Shown here: in pieces, positions 1 to 7,992 of the stretch | How positions within the stretch are numbered: the first letter of the stretch is position 1 | Layout of the letters: the number at the start of each line of letters is the position of its first letter | NCBI GenBank assembly: GCA_013002865.1 | Contig: JABDLU010000101.1 | Location: 1 to 40,465 of the forward strand | DNA length: 40,465 nt | Source of the DNA: Acidimicrobiia bacterium | Lineage (GTDB): Bacteria; Actinomycetota; Acidimicrobiia; Spongiisociales; SHLN01 | Reading direction: 5' to 3' | Translations under genes and position numbers: made by a program | Notes under the pieces: model-generated | Told to the model about the DNA's origin: nothing | Seen by the model: only the letters and a program-made list of their open reading frames with translations | The model's database searches: none

Positions 1-1700
1 AGATCGTTGAGCGTTGCGATGTTCTGCAGGGCCAGTTGCTGGAAGACGTACTCGTTGCCGGTGCGCCGGGCCGGATCTCCCGTGCACAACTCCCCGGGCC
101 CGAGGATGGCGAAGTCGAGCCCGGCCTCGTGCATCAGCCGGGCGGTCGACACCGTGACCTTGCGGTTGCGGTCGTCGAACGAACCGGCACATCCCACCCA
201 GTACAGCCACTCGGCAGTGACGCCGGGATCGGTCAGCAGCTTGACCTCGAAATCGAGCTCCTTGGTCCAGTCCGCCCGCGCTTGCTGGCCCATCCCGTAG
301 GGGTTCGACGAGTTCTCCAGCGAAACGTATGCCTTGCCGAGCTCCGAGGGGAAGTCCGACTCCATGAGCGACAGGTACCGCCGCATGTCGAGAATCTTGT
401 CGAGGATCTCGATATTGACCGGGCAGATCTCGTCGCAGGCCCGGCACGACGTGCACGCCCACAGCTCCTCGGAGGTGATGCGTTCAAACACCGAGTCGGC
501 CGAGACGGTGATTGCCTCGTCGTGCCCGATCGGGGGCGAAAGGGGATAGCCGGCCGTGGCCGCCGCCACGTCACCCAGTTTGAGCACGATCTCCCGGGGA
601 TCGAGTGCCTTGCCCGTCGTGTTGGCGGGGCACACCGAGGTGCACCGGCCGCACATCGTGCAGGCATCGGTGTCGAAGAGCTGTTTCCAGGTGAAATCGC
701 CGACCGCGTTTGCGCCGATGGTTTCGATGTCGGTCGCTTCCATCAGGTTGGGCATCTCCCGCATGGCGCCTTTGGGACGCTCGCGGGGTGAGAGGAACAT
801 GTTGCTCGGCGAGGTGACCATGTGGCGGAGCTTGGTGGTGGGGAGCATTACGAGGAAGCCCATGAAGGCCAGGGCATGGACCGCCCACATCACCTGATGG
901 AACCCGGAAGCGATCGACCCCGGAACGAGATAGCTGAGGCCAAAGCCGGCGAACGACCAGACCTCGAAGTCGGGGCGGCCCTCGGCGGCGAGGCGGGCGG
1001 CTTCAACGGCCAGGCCGGTCACCCCGATCACCGCCAGCAGCAGCAGCGTCCAGGCATCCTCCGGGCGGGTCTTGGACTTGATCCGCCACGGCTTCTGCAG
1101 GTAGCGGCGGGCGGCCGCCCAGGCCAGACCGGCCAGGAAGACGAGCGCGAACGCATCGAGGGTGAAGGAAAAGCCCTGGTAGAACCGGCCGGTGAGGAAC
1201 TTCCAATCGGCGGGGAGCAGATGGTCGATCTCGACAGTGACCGTGCCGGCGAACAGCACCAGGAACCCGTAGTAGATCATCGAGTGCATGACACCGGCCG
1301 CCGGATCCCGCAACAGCGTCTTCATCCGCAACCCTTTGTCCAGGGCCAGCGCCCGCTTCTTCCACAGGCCTTTCCGGGACTCGCCGGCCCCCCGCTCCCA
1401 GTTCTTGGCCCGCAAGGCAAACAGGTAGAAGAACACCCCGAGAAAGGCGGCCACACCAAAGTAGAAGACGGCCACCAGCCCGTCCTGGATGTTGACGAAC
1501 ACGTCCCGGCGGATCTCGGCGTCGGCATGGCCCGGGAAGGAACCCAGCCACCAGGCGGCGAGGGTTCCTATTGGAGCCAGAATGGCCAGGGCAAGGAAGA
1601 GATTGGAGGCGCTCAGCCACGCTCGGCCGGCACTCGCCTCGGGTACGTCGGTTGCTTCCGTTTGCTCGGCCGTTTGCACCACGAATTCGAGTTTAGGCAC
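1..1700 (-). CDS. Membrane Fe-S oxidoreductase, EtfD/HdrD-like (3' end off window)
   Basis: The reverse frame is open from a GTG at 1700 to the window edge (about 566 residues seen). A GGGAG motif lies 8 nt upstream of the start. The N-terminal part (roughly residues 25-290) has several hydrophobic segments with histidines in a NarI-like haem b membrane domain. Two 4Fe-4S motifs follow: CTMCGRCTSVCP near residue 345 and CTSCRACDEICP near 414. A CCG-type motif, WVGCAGSFDDR, is near 498; the remaining cysteine-rich part is lost. Known proteins of this layout (mycobacterial EtfD, HdrD-related) pass electrons from electron-transfer flavoprotein or similar donors to menaquinone. No etfAB genes are visible here, so the donor is inferred. 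The upstream same-strand gene is a ferredoxin-cyclase fusion. Confidence 0.88.
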   Translation of the reverse strand, partial: MPKLEFVVQTAEQTEATDVPEASAGRAWLSASNLFLALAILAPIGTLAAWWLGSFPGHADAEIRRDVFVNIQDGLVAVFYFGVAAFLGVFFYLFALRAKNWERGAGESRKGLWKKRALALDKGLRMKTLLRDPAAGVMHSMIYYGFLVLFAGTVTVEIDHLLPADWKFLTGRFYQGFSFTLDAFALVFLAGLAWAAARRYLQKPWRIKSKTRPEDAWTLLLLAVIGVTGLAVEAARLAAEGRPDFEVWSFAGFGLSYLVPGSIASGFHQVMWAVHALAFMGFLVMLPTTKLRHMVTSPSNMFLSPRERPKGAMREMPNLMEATDIETIGANAVGDFTWKQLFDTDACTMCGRCTSVCPANTTGKALDPREIVLKLGDVAAATAGYPLSPPIGHDEAITVSADSVFERITSEELWACTSCRACDEICPVNIEILDKILDMRRYLSLMESDFPSELGKAYVSLENSSNPYGMGQQARADWTKELDFEVKLLTDPGVTAEWLYWVGCAGSFDDRNRKVTVSTARLMHEAGLDFAILGPGELCTGDPARRTGNEYVFQQLALQNIATLND

Positions 1701-1799
1701 CAAACGGCTCCCGCCGACGCGGGCTGCCGTGTTTCGCTGCGGACCGGCGTTTGCCCCGCACCCCGACCGGCGTAGCGGCGCCCGGGCACGCTGGGGCCA

Positions 1800-2723
1800 C
1801 TACGAGCCTGGATCGACCAGACCGACCACGGGGTACGCCACGACCTGCCCATCCTTGCCCGCCAGGTCGAGCTCGAAGTGGGGTCCGTATTCCACCCGGT
1901 CGCCCGTTCGGGCGCGCACGGATTCAGTGACCAGCATCGTGGTTCCGGTTCGCTTGTTGGCAGCCTCGAGCCGGCTCGCAGTGTTCACGACGTCCCCGAC
2001 AACGGTCTCGCGAGCCGACTGCTCGCCCCCCATCAAGCCGTAGATGACCTCGCCGACGCTGATCCCGACCCGAACCGCAAATGCGTGACCGTAGATCCGG
2101 GATACGTAGTCGTGCATGTCGGCGGCGATCGCCAGGGCATCCAATCCTGCTTCGACGGCCGCTATCGCGTACTCCTCCTCATCGGTGGTCCCAAAAACGG
2201 CCAGGAGACCATCGCCCATGTAGTTGTCGACCCGGCCGGCCCGGGCCACCACGGCCTCCTCGACACGATTGAAGAACCGGTTGAGGATGTGGACGACGTC
2301 GTAAGCCGGCAGCGCCTCGGACATCGTCGTGAACCCGGCCACATCGATGAACATGACGGCCGCATCGACATCCCGGCCGACCGGGCCGACGTAGTGGCCT
2401 TCTCCGAGCTGGGACGCCATCTCCAGGTCGATCCCGTCCAGCACCAGCCGCCAGAGGCGAACAGAGGCACTCGCCGTCGTTTGGCAGGCCAGCCGGACAT
2501 CATCGGGGAAATCGAGTTTGTCTGCCATGGCGGTCTCTAGCTCGGTGCGTTGCGAGAGTCCGTCCAATCCGCTCACCACCCGGACCCGGCACGTCGAGCA
2601 GCGGGCCCGTCCCCCGCACAGGTGAGCGAGCGGGACTCCGGCGTCTACCGCCAGTTCCAGCAGCGTGGTCGCCGCGCGCACCGGGATGGAGACTTCGTCC
2701 GGTGATACGAAGAGGTCCGACAT
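1800..2723 (-). CDS. [2Fe-2S] ferredoxin-adenylate/guanylate cyclase fusion
   Basis: This 307-residue protein has an N-terminal plant-type ferredoxin domain with C36, C42, C45 and C80 in the CxxxxxCxxC...C pattern. A class III nucleotidyl cyclase domain covers roughly residues 118-300. Metal-binding aspartates are visible at D127 (FIDVAGF) and D171 (YMGDGLLAVFG). The transition-state pair is N247 and R251 (VNTASRLE). The usual adenine-contacting lysine ahead of the GD motif is replaced by N167, a variant that leaves substrate choice open. No membrane segment is seen, so it is cytoplasmic. The likely role is redox-modulated cAMP (or cGMP) synthesis. The start ATG has no SD but a TAGGCT box 6 nt upstream. 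It lies 99 bp ahead of the Fe-S oxidoreductase gene, on the same strand. Confidence 0.88.
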   Translation of the reverse strand: MSDLFVSPDEVSIPVRAATTLLELAVDAGVPLAHLCGGRARCSTCRVRVVSGLDGLSQRTELETAMADKLDFPDDVRLACQTTASASVRLWRLVLDGIDLEMASQLGEGHYVGPVGRDVDAAVMFIDVAGFTTMSEALPAYDVVHILNRFFNRVEEAVVARAGRVDNYMGDGLLAVFGTTDEEEYAIAAVEAGLDALAIAADMHDYVSRIYGHAFAVRVGISVGEVIYGLMGGEQSARETVVGDVVNTASRLEAANKRTGTTMLVTESVRARTGDRVEYGPHFELDLAGKDGQVVAYPVVGLVDPGS

Positions 2724-2729
2724 CGCCTC

Positions 2730-2735
2730 AGCCTA
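2730..2735 (-). promoter_or_regulatory. Putative leaderless -10 box (TAGGCT) of cyclase gene
   Basis: TAGGCT on the minus strand ends 6 nt before the ATG at 2723, and no SD is present. It fits the TANNNT pattern repeated at other starts in this window. No clear -35 is seen. Confidence 0.5.
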
Positions 2736-2775
2736 GGAAACGACCCGGCCTCTCCTAGCCGGGGCGCACCGGCCA

Positions 2776-2781
2776 TAATCT
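2776..2781 (+). promoter_or_regulatory. Putative -10 box (TAATCT) of DUF445 gene
   Basis: TAATCT ends 4 nt before the ATG at 2786, and no SD is visible. The spacing is shorter than at the other candidate leaderless starts, so it is less certain. Confidence 0.4.
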
Positions 2782-2785
2782 CTAC

Positions 2786-4042
2786 ATGACCTCCCCACAC
2801 CTCGCCGGATCCTGGGATGACGAGCGGTCCGCCCAGCTGCAAGTTGCCCGCCGCCGCGCTACCGGGCTCCTCGTCCTGGTGGTTGCCATCTTCGCTGCTA
2901 CCCATGCGTTTACCGATGGCCGGGGGTTCTGGGGGTTCGTTCAGGCCGCCGCCGAGGCGGGCGTCGTCGGCGGCATCGCCGACTGGTTCGCGGTCACGGC
3001 ACTGTTCCGCCACCCGCTGGGGATCCCCATCCCGCATACCGCCATCATCCCCCGGGGGAAGGATGCCTTCGGAAAGGGGCTGGGTGAGTTCGTCGCTCGC
3101 AACTTCCTCGACCCCGACCTCCTCGACGAGCGACTCACCGAAATGGACCCGGCCGACCGGCTGGCGGTGTGGCTGATGCGGCCCGCCAACGCCGACCTGG
3201 TCGCCCGCCAGGCAGCCAACGTGCTTGTCGGGGTGACTGAGGCTCTCAGCGACGCGGAGGTCCAGGACGCGATCCGGACCGGGATCGAGGAACGGGTGCG
3301 GTCCGTCGAGCTAACCCCGCTGCTCGGCACCGTCGCCGAGCTGGCCATGGAGGGCGGCCATCACCACGCCCTGGTCGACGCTGCGCTGCTCGGATTGGGC
3401 CGGGCCATCGAAGACAATCAGGAGGTGTTCCGCACCCAGCTCCGCAAGGAATCACCATGGTGGGTGCCCGAGCCCGTGGACGACGTCGTCTTCCAGAAGG
3501 TGTACGACGGGGCCCAGCGGTTCATCGCCGATATCACCGCCGATCCGGATCATCCGCTCCGCCTCCACGTCGACGCCCGGGCCCGGGGCTTGATCGCCGA
3601 TCTGAAGGAATCACCGGAGTTGCGCGAACGAGGGGAAGAGCTCAAGGCGGCCTTTCTCGACCACCCCGAGTTCGCGGCGTGGACGGACGACCTGTGGACG
3701 GACCTCAAGCGCAGCATCGCCCATGCCGCCGCTCAGCCCGAGTCGGATCTGCGCAGGCGGTTCGCCAAGTGGACGGTGACCGCCGGGGAGCGCCTCGCCA
3801 CCGAGCCGGAGCTACGCGGCCGGGTCAACACCTGGGTGAAAACGGTCGTCAAGCAGGCCGTGACGAACTCCGGCGAGGAAGTCACCGACCTGATCTCCTC
3901 GACCGTCGAACGCTGGGATGCGCAGGAGACCAGCCGAAGGCTCGAGCTGCTGCTCGGCCGGGACCTGCAGTTCATCCGGATCAACGGAACGCTGGTCGGA
4001 GCACTGGTCGGCCTGGTCATTCACACGGTTGTCATTCTCTGA
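2786..4042 (+). CDS. DUF445 family membrane protein (YjiN-like)
   Basis: This 418-residue protein is close in length to E. coli YjiN. It has an N-terminal hydrophobic segment (about residues 27-43). The family signature follows: an AEAGVVGGIADWFAVTALFRHP stretch, then IPHTAIIP and GKGLGEFV. A long, charged, probably helical middle part leads to a C-terminal hydrophobic segment (NGTLVGALVGLVIHTVVIL). The molecular function of DUF445 proteins is not established. An inner-membrane protein with a large soluble helical domain is the safest description. It is transcribed divergently from the cyclase gene, with 62 bp between the starts. Confidence 0.88.
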   Translation: MTSPHLAGSWDDERSAQLQVARRRATGLLVLVVAIFAATHAFTDGRGFWGFVQAAAEAGVVGGIADWFAVTALFRHPLGIPIPHTAIIPRGKDAFGKGLGEFVARNFLDPDLLDERLTEMDPADRLAVWLMRPANADLVARQAANVLVGVTEALSDAEVQDAIRTGIEERVRSVELTPLLGTVAELAMEGGHHHALVDAALLGLGRAIEDNQEVFRTQLRKESPWWVPEPVDDVVFQKVYDGAQRFIADITADPDHPLRLHVDARARGLIADLKESPELRERGEELKAAFLDHPEFAAWTDDLWTDLKRSIAHAAAQPESDLRRRFAKWTVTAGERLATEPELRGRVNTWVKTVVKQAVTNSGEEVTDLISSTVERWDAQETSRRLELLLGRDLQFIRINGTLVGALVGLVIHTVVIL

Positions 4043-4060
4043 GGCATCCAGGCATCGGGC

Positions 4061-4108
4061 ATCAGCAATCAGCAATCAGCAATCAGCAATCAGCAATCAG
4101 CAATCAGC
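4061..4108. repeat. Heptamer tandem array, unit ATCAGCA (6.9 copies)
   Basis: Six perfect copies of ATCAGCA plus six bases of a seventh lie in the gap after the DUF445 gene. The same unit, in the same orientation, recurs at 17471-17505. Confidence 0.97.
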
Positions 4109-4189
4109 TAAAGCAACGCCGACCCTGGGCTGCGAAGCAGCTCCAAAGGAATCCGCAGCGTTCCCAACGTCCGGTGTCTTGCTCCTGGG

Positions 4190-4217
4190 CCACCGACCAC
4201 CGACCATTGACCACTGA
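4190..4217. repeat. Heptamer tandem array, unit CCAYYGA (4 copies)
   Basis: Four in-register units: CCACCGA, CCACCGA, CCATTGA and CCACTGA. The array lies about 80 bp after the ATCAGCA array, in the same intergenic gap (4043-4270). The sequence between the two arrays shows no gene. Confidence 0.9.
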
Positions 4218-4258
4218 CAGGAACCCGCAGCGCTCCCCCACGTTTCGCTCCCGGGAGA

Positions 4259-4264
4259 TACCAT
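4259..4264 (+). promoter_or_regulatory. Putative leaderless -10 box (TACCAT)
   Basis: TACCAT ends 6 nt before the ATG at 4271; no SD lies between them. Confidence 0.5.
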
Positions 4265-4270
4265 CGCCCC

Positions 4271-4708
4271 ATGCCGGACATCATTCATCAAGTGGCGATC
4301 AAAGGCTCGGATGCGCAGATCTACTACGCCCTGACCCGGCAGGAGGGGCTGGCCGGGTGGTGGACGCGACACACCCAGGCGGCCACCGTGGTCGGCGCCA
4401 CCAGCACGTTCTCGTTCAACAACGGGGAAACCGTGTTCACGATGCGGGTGGATGCTCTCGAGGAGCCGAGGCTGGTGCGCTGGTACTGCCTGAGCGGTCA
4501 CCCCGAATGGGCCCGGACGACCATCGAATTCGATCTCGAGCAGGACGCCGACATCACCCGTGTCAATTTCAAGCACCTGGGCTGGAGATCGACGGACGGC
4601 ATCCTCGGCATGTGCAGCTACGACTGGGCCGGATACCTCTGGTCGCTCAAGGAACTGATCGAAACCGGCGTGGGGCATCCCTACGAAGATCCACCACTCA
4701 CGACCTGA
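4271..4708 (+). CDS. SRPBCC / AHSA1-like domain protein
   Basis: This 145-residue protein is made of one START-like fold. The N-terminal strand HQVAIKGSDAQIYYAL is followed by the LAGWWT motif. The central part is rich in beta strands (FSFNNGETVFTMRVDAL, VRWYCL). The C-terminal helix is WSLKELIETGVGHPY, typical of AHSA1-type proteins. Such proteins bind hydrophobic ligands or act in stress responses, but no ligand can be named from sequence. There is no signal peptide, so it is cytoplasmic. The next gene starts 20 bp downstream on the same strand, so they may be co-transcribed. Confidence 0.85.
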   Translation: MPDIIHQVAIKGSDAQIYYALTRQEGLAGWWTRHTQAATVVGATSTFSFNNGETVFTMRVDALEEPRLVRWYCLSGHPEWARTTIEFDLEQDADITRVNFKHLGWRSTDGILGMCSYDWAGYLWSLKELIETGVGHPYEDPPLTT

Positions 4709-4728
4709 TCACGTGCCAGAATCCGCCG

Positions 4729-5175
4729 ATGAGAACGCTGCGCCGCATCGCCTTCGCCCTCGCCGTCGTGCAATTGGCGGTGTGGGTTGCCGGCCGGCTG
4801 GCAGAGCGGTCGGCACCGCAGGACACCGACCCGTCGACCGATGAGTTCTCACTGGCCGCGTACACGACAGGTCGGGCATACACCAACCGGTCCACCCACC
4901 TTCGCACCGGGAGCGCAGTGGCGGTCCTCGGCGGAATCACCATCGACCTTACCGGGGCCGAGCTCGATCCGGCAGGCGCGACGCTGGTGCTCAAGACCCG
5001 GTTCGGCGGCGCCCGGGTGCAGGTGCCACCCGGGTGGCGAGTCGAGATGATGGGCCGCTCCGAAATGGGCGGCAACGACTTGCGGGTCACCGACCCGTCC
5101 AGCCTCCCGGAGGATGCTCCCCGCCTATCGATCGTGGCCGACACCCGCTGGGGCGGCGTGCTCGTCACGACGTAG
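4729..5175 (+). CDS. Membrane-anchored LiaF-like C-terminal domain protein
   Basis: This 148-residue protein starts at ATG 4729 (MRTLRRIAF). A longer open frame upstream from 3457 is only the shadow of the DUF445 gene. One hydrophobic segment (about residues 6-22) follows an arginine-rich start and could be a signal anchor. After a linker, the 50-residue core (GGITIDLTGAELDP, then FGGARVQVPPGWRVEM) resembles the beta-rich domain at the C-terminus of LiaF/YvqF cell-envelope stress proteins. In that family the domain often sits on a membrane anchor and may sense envelope stress. That role is inferred here. Confidence 0.72.
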   Translation: MRTLRRIAFALAVVQLAVWVAGRLAERSAPQDTDPSTDEFSLAAYTTGRAYTNRSTHLRTGSAVAVLGGITIDLTGAELDPAGATLVLKTRFGGARVQVPPGWRVEMMGRSEMGGNDLRVTDPSSLPEDAPRLSIVADTRWGGVLVTT

Positions 5176-5235
5176 CCGGTCGGATCGACGGGCGGCCCCG
5201 GCCGACAACCCCACCGCTCGGCTATCCTTGTCCCA

Positions 5236-5335
5236 ACCACCGGGGAGCTCGAGCGAGTCGGGCTGAGAGGTTGGCCACCGGAGCAATCCGCCGTCACGAC
5301 CCGATGACCTGAACTGGATAATGCCAGCGGAGGGA
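5236..5335 (+). promoter_or_regulatory. TPP riboswitch (THI element)
   Basis: The two conserved TPP aptamer blocks are visible. They are GGGCTGAGAGG at 5260-5270, and the 3' block around 5307-5335 with ACCTGAACTGGATAATGCC followed by AGCGGAGGGA. A GACCC at 5298-5302 lies between them. The element directly precedes a thiamine-type ABC importer. The conserved 3' strand contains the GGAGGG that serves as the ribosome binding site of the next gene. TPP binding would therefore probably hide the SD and block translation. Confidence 0.95.
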
Positions 5336-5341
5336 GCCGGG

Positions 5342-6376
5342 ATGTTCACCGCCAGATCAGTACTTCGTCACTCAACGCGCGCCGCGATGGCCGCCACCAT
5401 TGCCATCGTTGCCGCCTCCTGTGGGGGCGGCGGGGCCGACAGCATCACCCTGCTGGCCCACAGCTCGTTCGCCATCTCCGAGTCGACCCTGCAAGCCTTC
5501 ACCGAGGAGACCGGTATCGAGGTCGAGATCCTCGACGGTGGCGACGCCGGTGCGATGTTGTCCCAGGCCGTGCTCACCAGTGACAATCCGATCGCCGATG
5601 TCATCTACGGCATCGACAACACGTTCCTGTCCCGGGCCGTGTCCGAGGAGATCACCATCCCCTATGAGTCACCGTTGATCGACGGAGTCCACGACTTCAC
5701 CCGGCTCGACCTCACCAACCGCTTCACGCCGATGGATTACGGCGACGTGTGCCTGCAATACGACCGGCAGGCCATCGAGGGAGATCCATCGGCGCTGTTC
5801 GGTGATCCCTCGCTCGGTGACCGGCTCGTCGTCGAAGACCCCGCCACCAGCTCACCGGGGCTGGCGTTCCTCCTGTCGACGATCTCGGCCTTCCCCGACA
5901 CCTGGCAGGACTACTGGCGGCAGCTGCGCGAATCCGGCGTGCTGGTGGTCTCCGGCTGGGAGGAGGCCTACTACGGAGAGTTCTCCGGAGCCTCAGACGG
6001 TGATCGCCCGGTCGTCGTCTCGTACGGCTCCTCACCGGCGGCAGAAGTCGTCTTCGCCGTCGAGCCCATCGACGAGCCCGGCACCGGGATCGTGGAAGAG
6101 AGCTGCTTTCGGCAGGTCGAGTTTGCGGGCATCCTCGATGGAACCGGCGCCGAAGACGAAGCCAAACAGCTGATCGACTTCATGCTGAGCACCACCTTCC
6201 AGGAAGACATTCCGTTGAATATGTTCGTGTTCCCCGCCCTGGAGAGTGCCCAGCTCCCCCAGGTCTTCATCGATCATGCCGTCGTCGCCCGTGAGCCCCG
6301 CTCGATCGATCCGGCGGAGATCGCCGCCAACCGGGACCGCTGGATCGACGAGTGGACCGAAATCGTGCTGCGGTGA
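5342..6376 (+). CDS. Thiamine ABC transporter substrate-binding lipoprotein
   Basis: The 344-residue start at ATG 5342 is preferred. An in-frame ATG at 5321 lies inside the conserved riboswitch core, and the GGAGGG at 5329-5334 suits 5342. The N-terminus is a lipoprotein signal peptide with lipobox AASC and C27 as the lipidated residue. The mature part is a TbpA-like periplasmic-binding fold (LLAHSSFAISESTLQAFTEETG, then ADVIYGIDNTFLSRA). It would sit on the outer face of the membrane and deliver thiamine or a phosphorylated form to the permease. The TPP riboswitch upstream and the permease/ATPase genes downstream support the substrate. Its stop overlaps the next GTG. Confidence 0.92.
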   Translation: MFTARSVLRHSTRAAMAATIAIVAASCGGGGADSITLLAHSSFAISESTLQAFTEETGIEVEILDGGDAGAMLSQAVLTSDNPIADVIYGIDNTFLSRAVSEEITIPYESPLIDGVHDFTRLDLTNRFTPMDYGDVCLQYDRQAIEGDPSALFGDPSLGDRLVVEDPATSSPGLAFLLSTISAFPDTWQDYWRQLRESGVLVVSGWEEAYYGEFSGASDGDRPVVVSYGSSPAAEVVFAVEPIDEPGTGIVEESCFRQVEFAGILDGTGAEDEAKQLIDFMLSTTFQEDIPLNMFVFPALESAQLPQVFIDHAVVAREPRSIDPAEIAANRDRWIDEWTEIVLR

Positions 6377-7992
6377 GCAAGCTCGCCCGGGCTGCCCTGA
6401 TCGGCCTCCCGCTCGGGTTTCTGGCGCTGTTCTACGTCTACCCGGTCGCCAGCATCATCATCGAGGGGCTGGCGCCGGACGGCGTGCCCGACTTTTCGCC
6501 GCTGCGAGAGGTGGCCACATCCGGCTCCATCCGGGGGGTGCTGTGGTTCACCCTCTGGCAGGCCATCGCGTCGACGGTCCTGACCATCCTGGCCGCCATG
6601 CCGGTGGCGTATACGTTCGCCCGCTTCCACTTCCCGGGCAAACGGCTGCTCTCGGCATTGCTCACGGTTCCGTTCGTGATGCCGACCGTGGTGGTGGCGG
6701 CCGCCTTTCTGGCGATCTTCGGCAGCTCCGGGTATCTCGGCATCGATTTGAGCCGGTCGATTTGGATCATCCTGGCCGCCCACGTCTTCTACAACGTTGC
6801 CATCGTGGTGCGCACGGTTGGTGGCCTGTGGGCCCATCTCGATCCCCGTCTCGAGGAGGCCGCTCGCACCCTCGGCGCCACCCGCTGGGAGGCGTTCCGC
6901 ACCGTCACCCTCCCCCTGCTTAGTCCGGCGCTCCTGGCAGCGGCCAGCATCGTCTTCCTGTTCACGTTCACATCCTTCGGCGTCGTCCTCATCCTCGGCG
7001 GGCTGCAATACGCCACGCTCGAAGTTGAGATCTACCGCCAGACCATCGTGTTCAACGACCTCCCGCTGGCCGCCGGGCTCGCCCTCGCCCAGCTCGGTGC
7101 CGTGTCCTCCATCCTGTGGGCCTATGGCCGGTCCCAACGGCGCCGCTCGGTCGAGCTGAGCCTGCTCCCGTCCGACTCGGTGGCCCGCCCGCCCCGCACC
7201 CCCCGCCAGCGGTGGGCGGTCGGGGCGGTGGTCGCCTACGTGTGGGTCATCGCACTGGCCCCCCTGGCGCTGCTGGTGGCTCGATCGTTCGACACCGGAT
7301 CGGCGGGTCCCCTGGCGTTCTACGAGGCGCTGGCCGACACCGGCGGCAGCACGGCATCGGTCTCCGCCCTGGAGGCGATTGGGAACTCACTGTGGATCGC
7401 CGCCGTAGCCACTGCCATCGCCACAGTCGTCGGACTCAGCGCAGCAGCCGTCGTCGCCTACACGAAGGGAACGGCCGCCCGGGGATTCGACCTGCTCCTG
7501 ATGCTCCCGCTCGGCACCTCCGCGGTCACGATCGGGTTCGGGATGCTCATCGCACTCGACTGGCCGGTCGATCTCCGCGCCAGCGTGCTCCTGATTCCGC
7601 TCGCCCACGCGCTGGTTGCCATCCCGTTCGTCGTCCGGGTATCGGTGCCGGTGATGCGCTCGGTCCGTCCCCGACTACGGGAGGCGGCGGCCACCCTGGG
7701 AGCTCCTCCGGGACGGGTGTGGCGCGAGATCGACCTGCCCATCGTGGCGCGAGCCCTGGCGGTCAGCGCCGGCTTCGCGTTCGCGATCAGCCTCGGTGAG
7801 TTCGGGGCCACGAGCTTTATCGCCCGTCCCGACACCCCCACCCTTCCGGTGGCGATATTCCGCCTGCTGGGCCGTCCCGGCGCCCTCAACCTGGGTCAGG
7901 CCATGGCCATGTCCACCATCTTGATGGTCGTGACGGCCACCGTCATCCTCACCGTCGACCGCCTCCGGGTGCGCGACGTCGGGGACTTTTGA
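6373..7992 (+). CDS. thiP: Thiamine ABC transporter permease (fused two-domain, ThiP-like)
   Basis: The GTG at 6373 overlaps the upstream stop in GTGA, giving 539 residues, the usual ThiP size. Two homologous permease halves are joined, each ending in an ATPase-contacting EAA loop. The first is EEAARTLGATRWEAFRTVTLP and the second is REAAATLGAPPGRVWREIDLP. About 12 membrane helices are expected. The protein forms the membrane channel for the lipoprotein and ATPase encoded on either side. A general Fe3+ or sulfate-type permease would look similar; the riboswitch makes thiamine the best call. Confidence 0.9.
   Translation: MSKLARAALIGLPLGFLALFYVYPVASIIIEGLAPDGVPDFSPLREVATSGSIRGVLWFTLWQAIASTVLTILAAMPVAYTFARFHFPGKRLLSALLTVPFVMPTVVVAAAFLAIFGSSGYLGIDLSRSIWIILAAHVFYNVAIVVRTVGGLWAHLDPRLEEAARTLGATRWEAFRTVTLPLLSPALLAAASIVFLFTFTSFGVVLILGGLQYATLEVEIYRQTIVFNDLPLAAGLALAQLGAVSSILWAYGRSQRRRSVELSLLPSDSVARPPRTPRQRWAVGAVVAYVWVIALAPLALLVARSFDTGSAGPLAFYEALADTGGSTASVSALEAIGNSLWIAAVATAIATVVGLSAAAVVAYTKGTAARGFDLLLMLPLGTSAVTIGFGMLIALDWPVDLRASVLLIPLAHALVAIPFVVRVSVPVMRSVRPRLREAAATLGAPPGRVWREIDLPIVARALAVSAGFAFAISLGEFGATSFIARPDTPTLPVAIFRLLGRPGALNLGQAMAMSTILMVVTATVILTVDRLRVRDVGDF

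Noticed and set aside
36-1775. Long plus-strand ORFs across 36-791 and 822-1775
   Set aside because: They are shadows of the minus-strand Fe-S oxidoreductase, which has the clear cluster motifs and an SD.
1701-1799. Possible small RNA or tRNA between the oxidoreductase and cyclase genes
   Set aside because: No cloverleaf, CCA end or strong stem was seen; no tRNA was seen anywhere in the window.
3457-4728. Plus-strand ORF running into the LiaF-like gene
   Set aside because: Its first 424 codons overlap the DUF445 and SRPBCC genes in another frame and are arginine-rich without motif. Only the part from 4729 is real.
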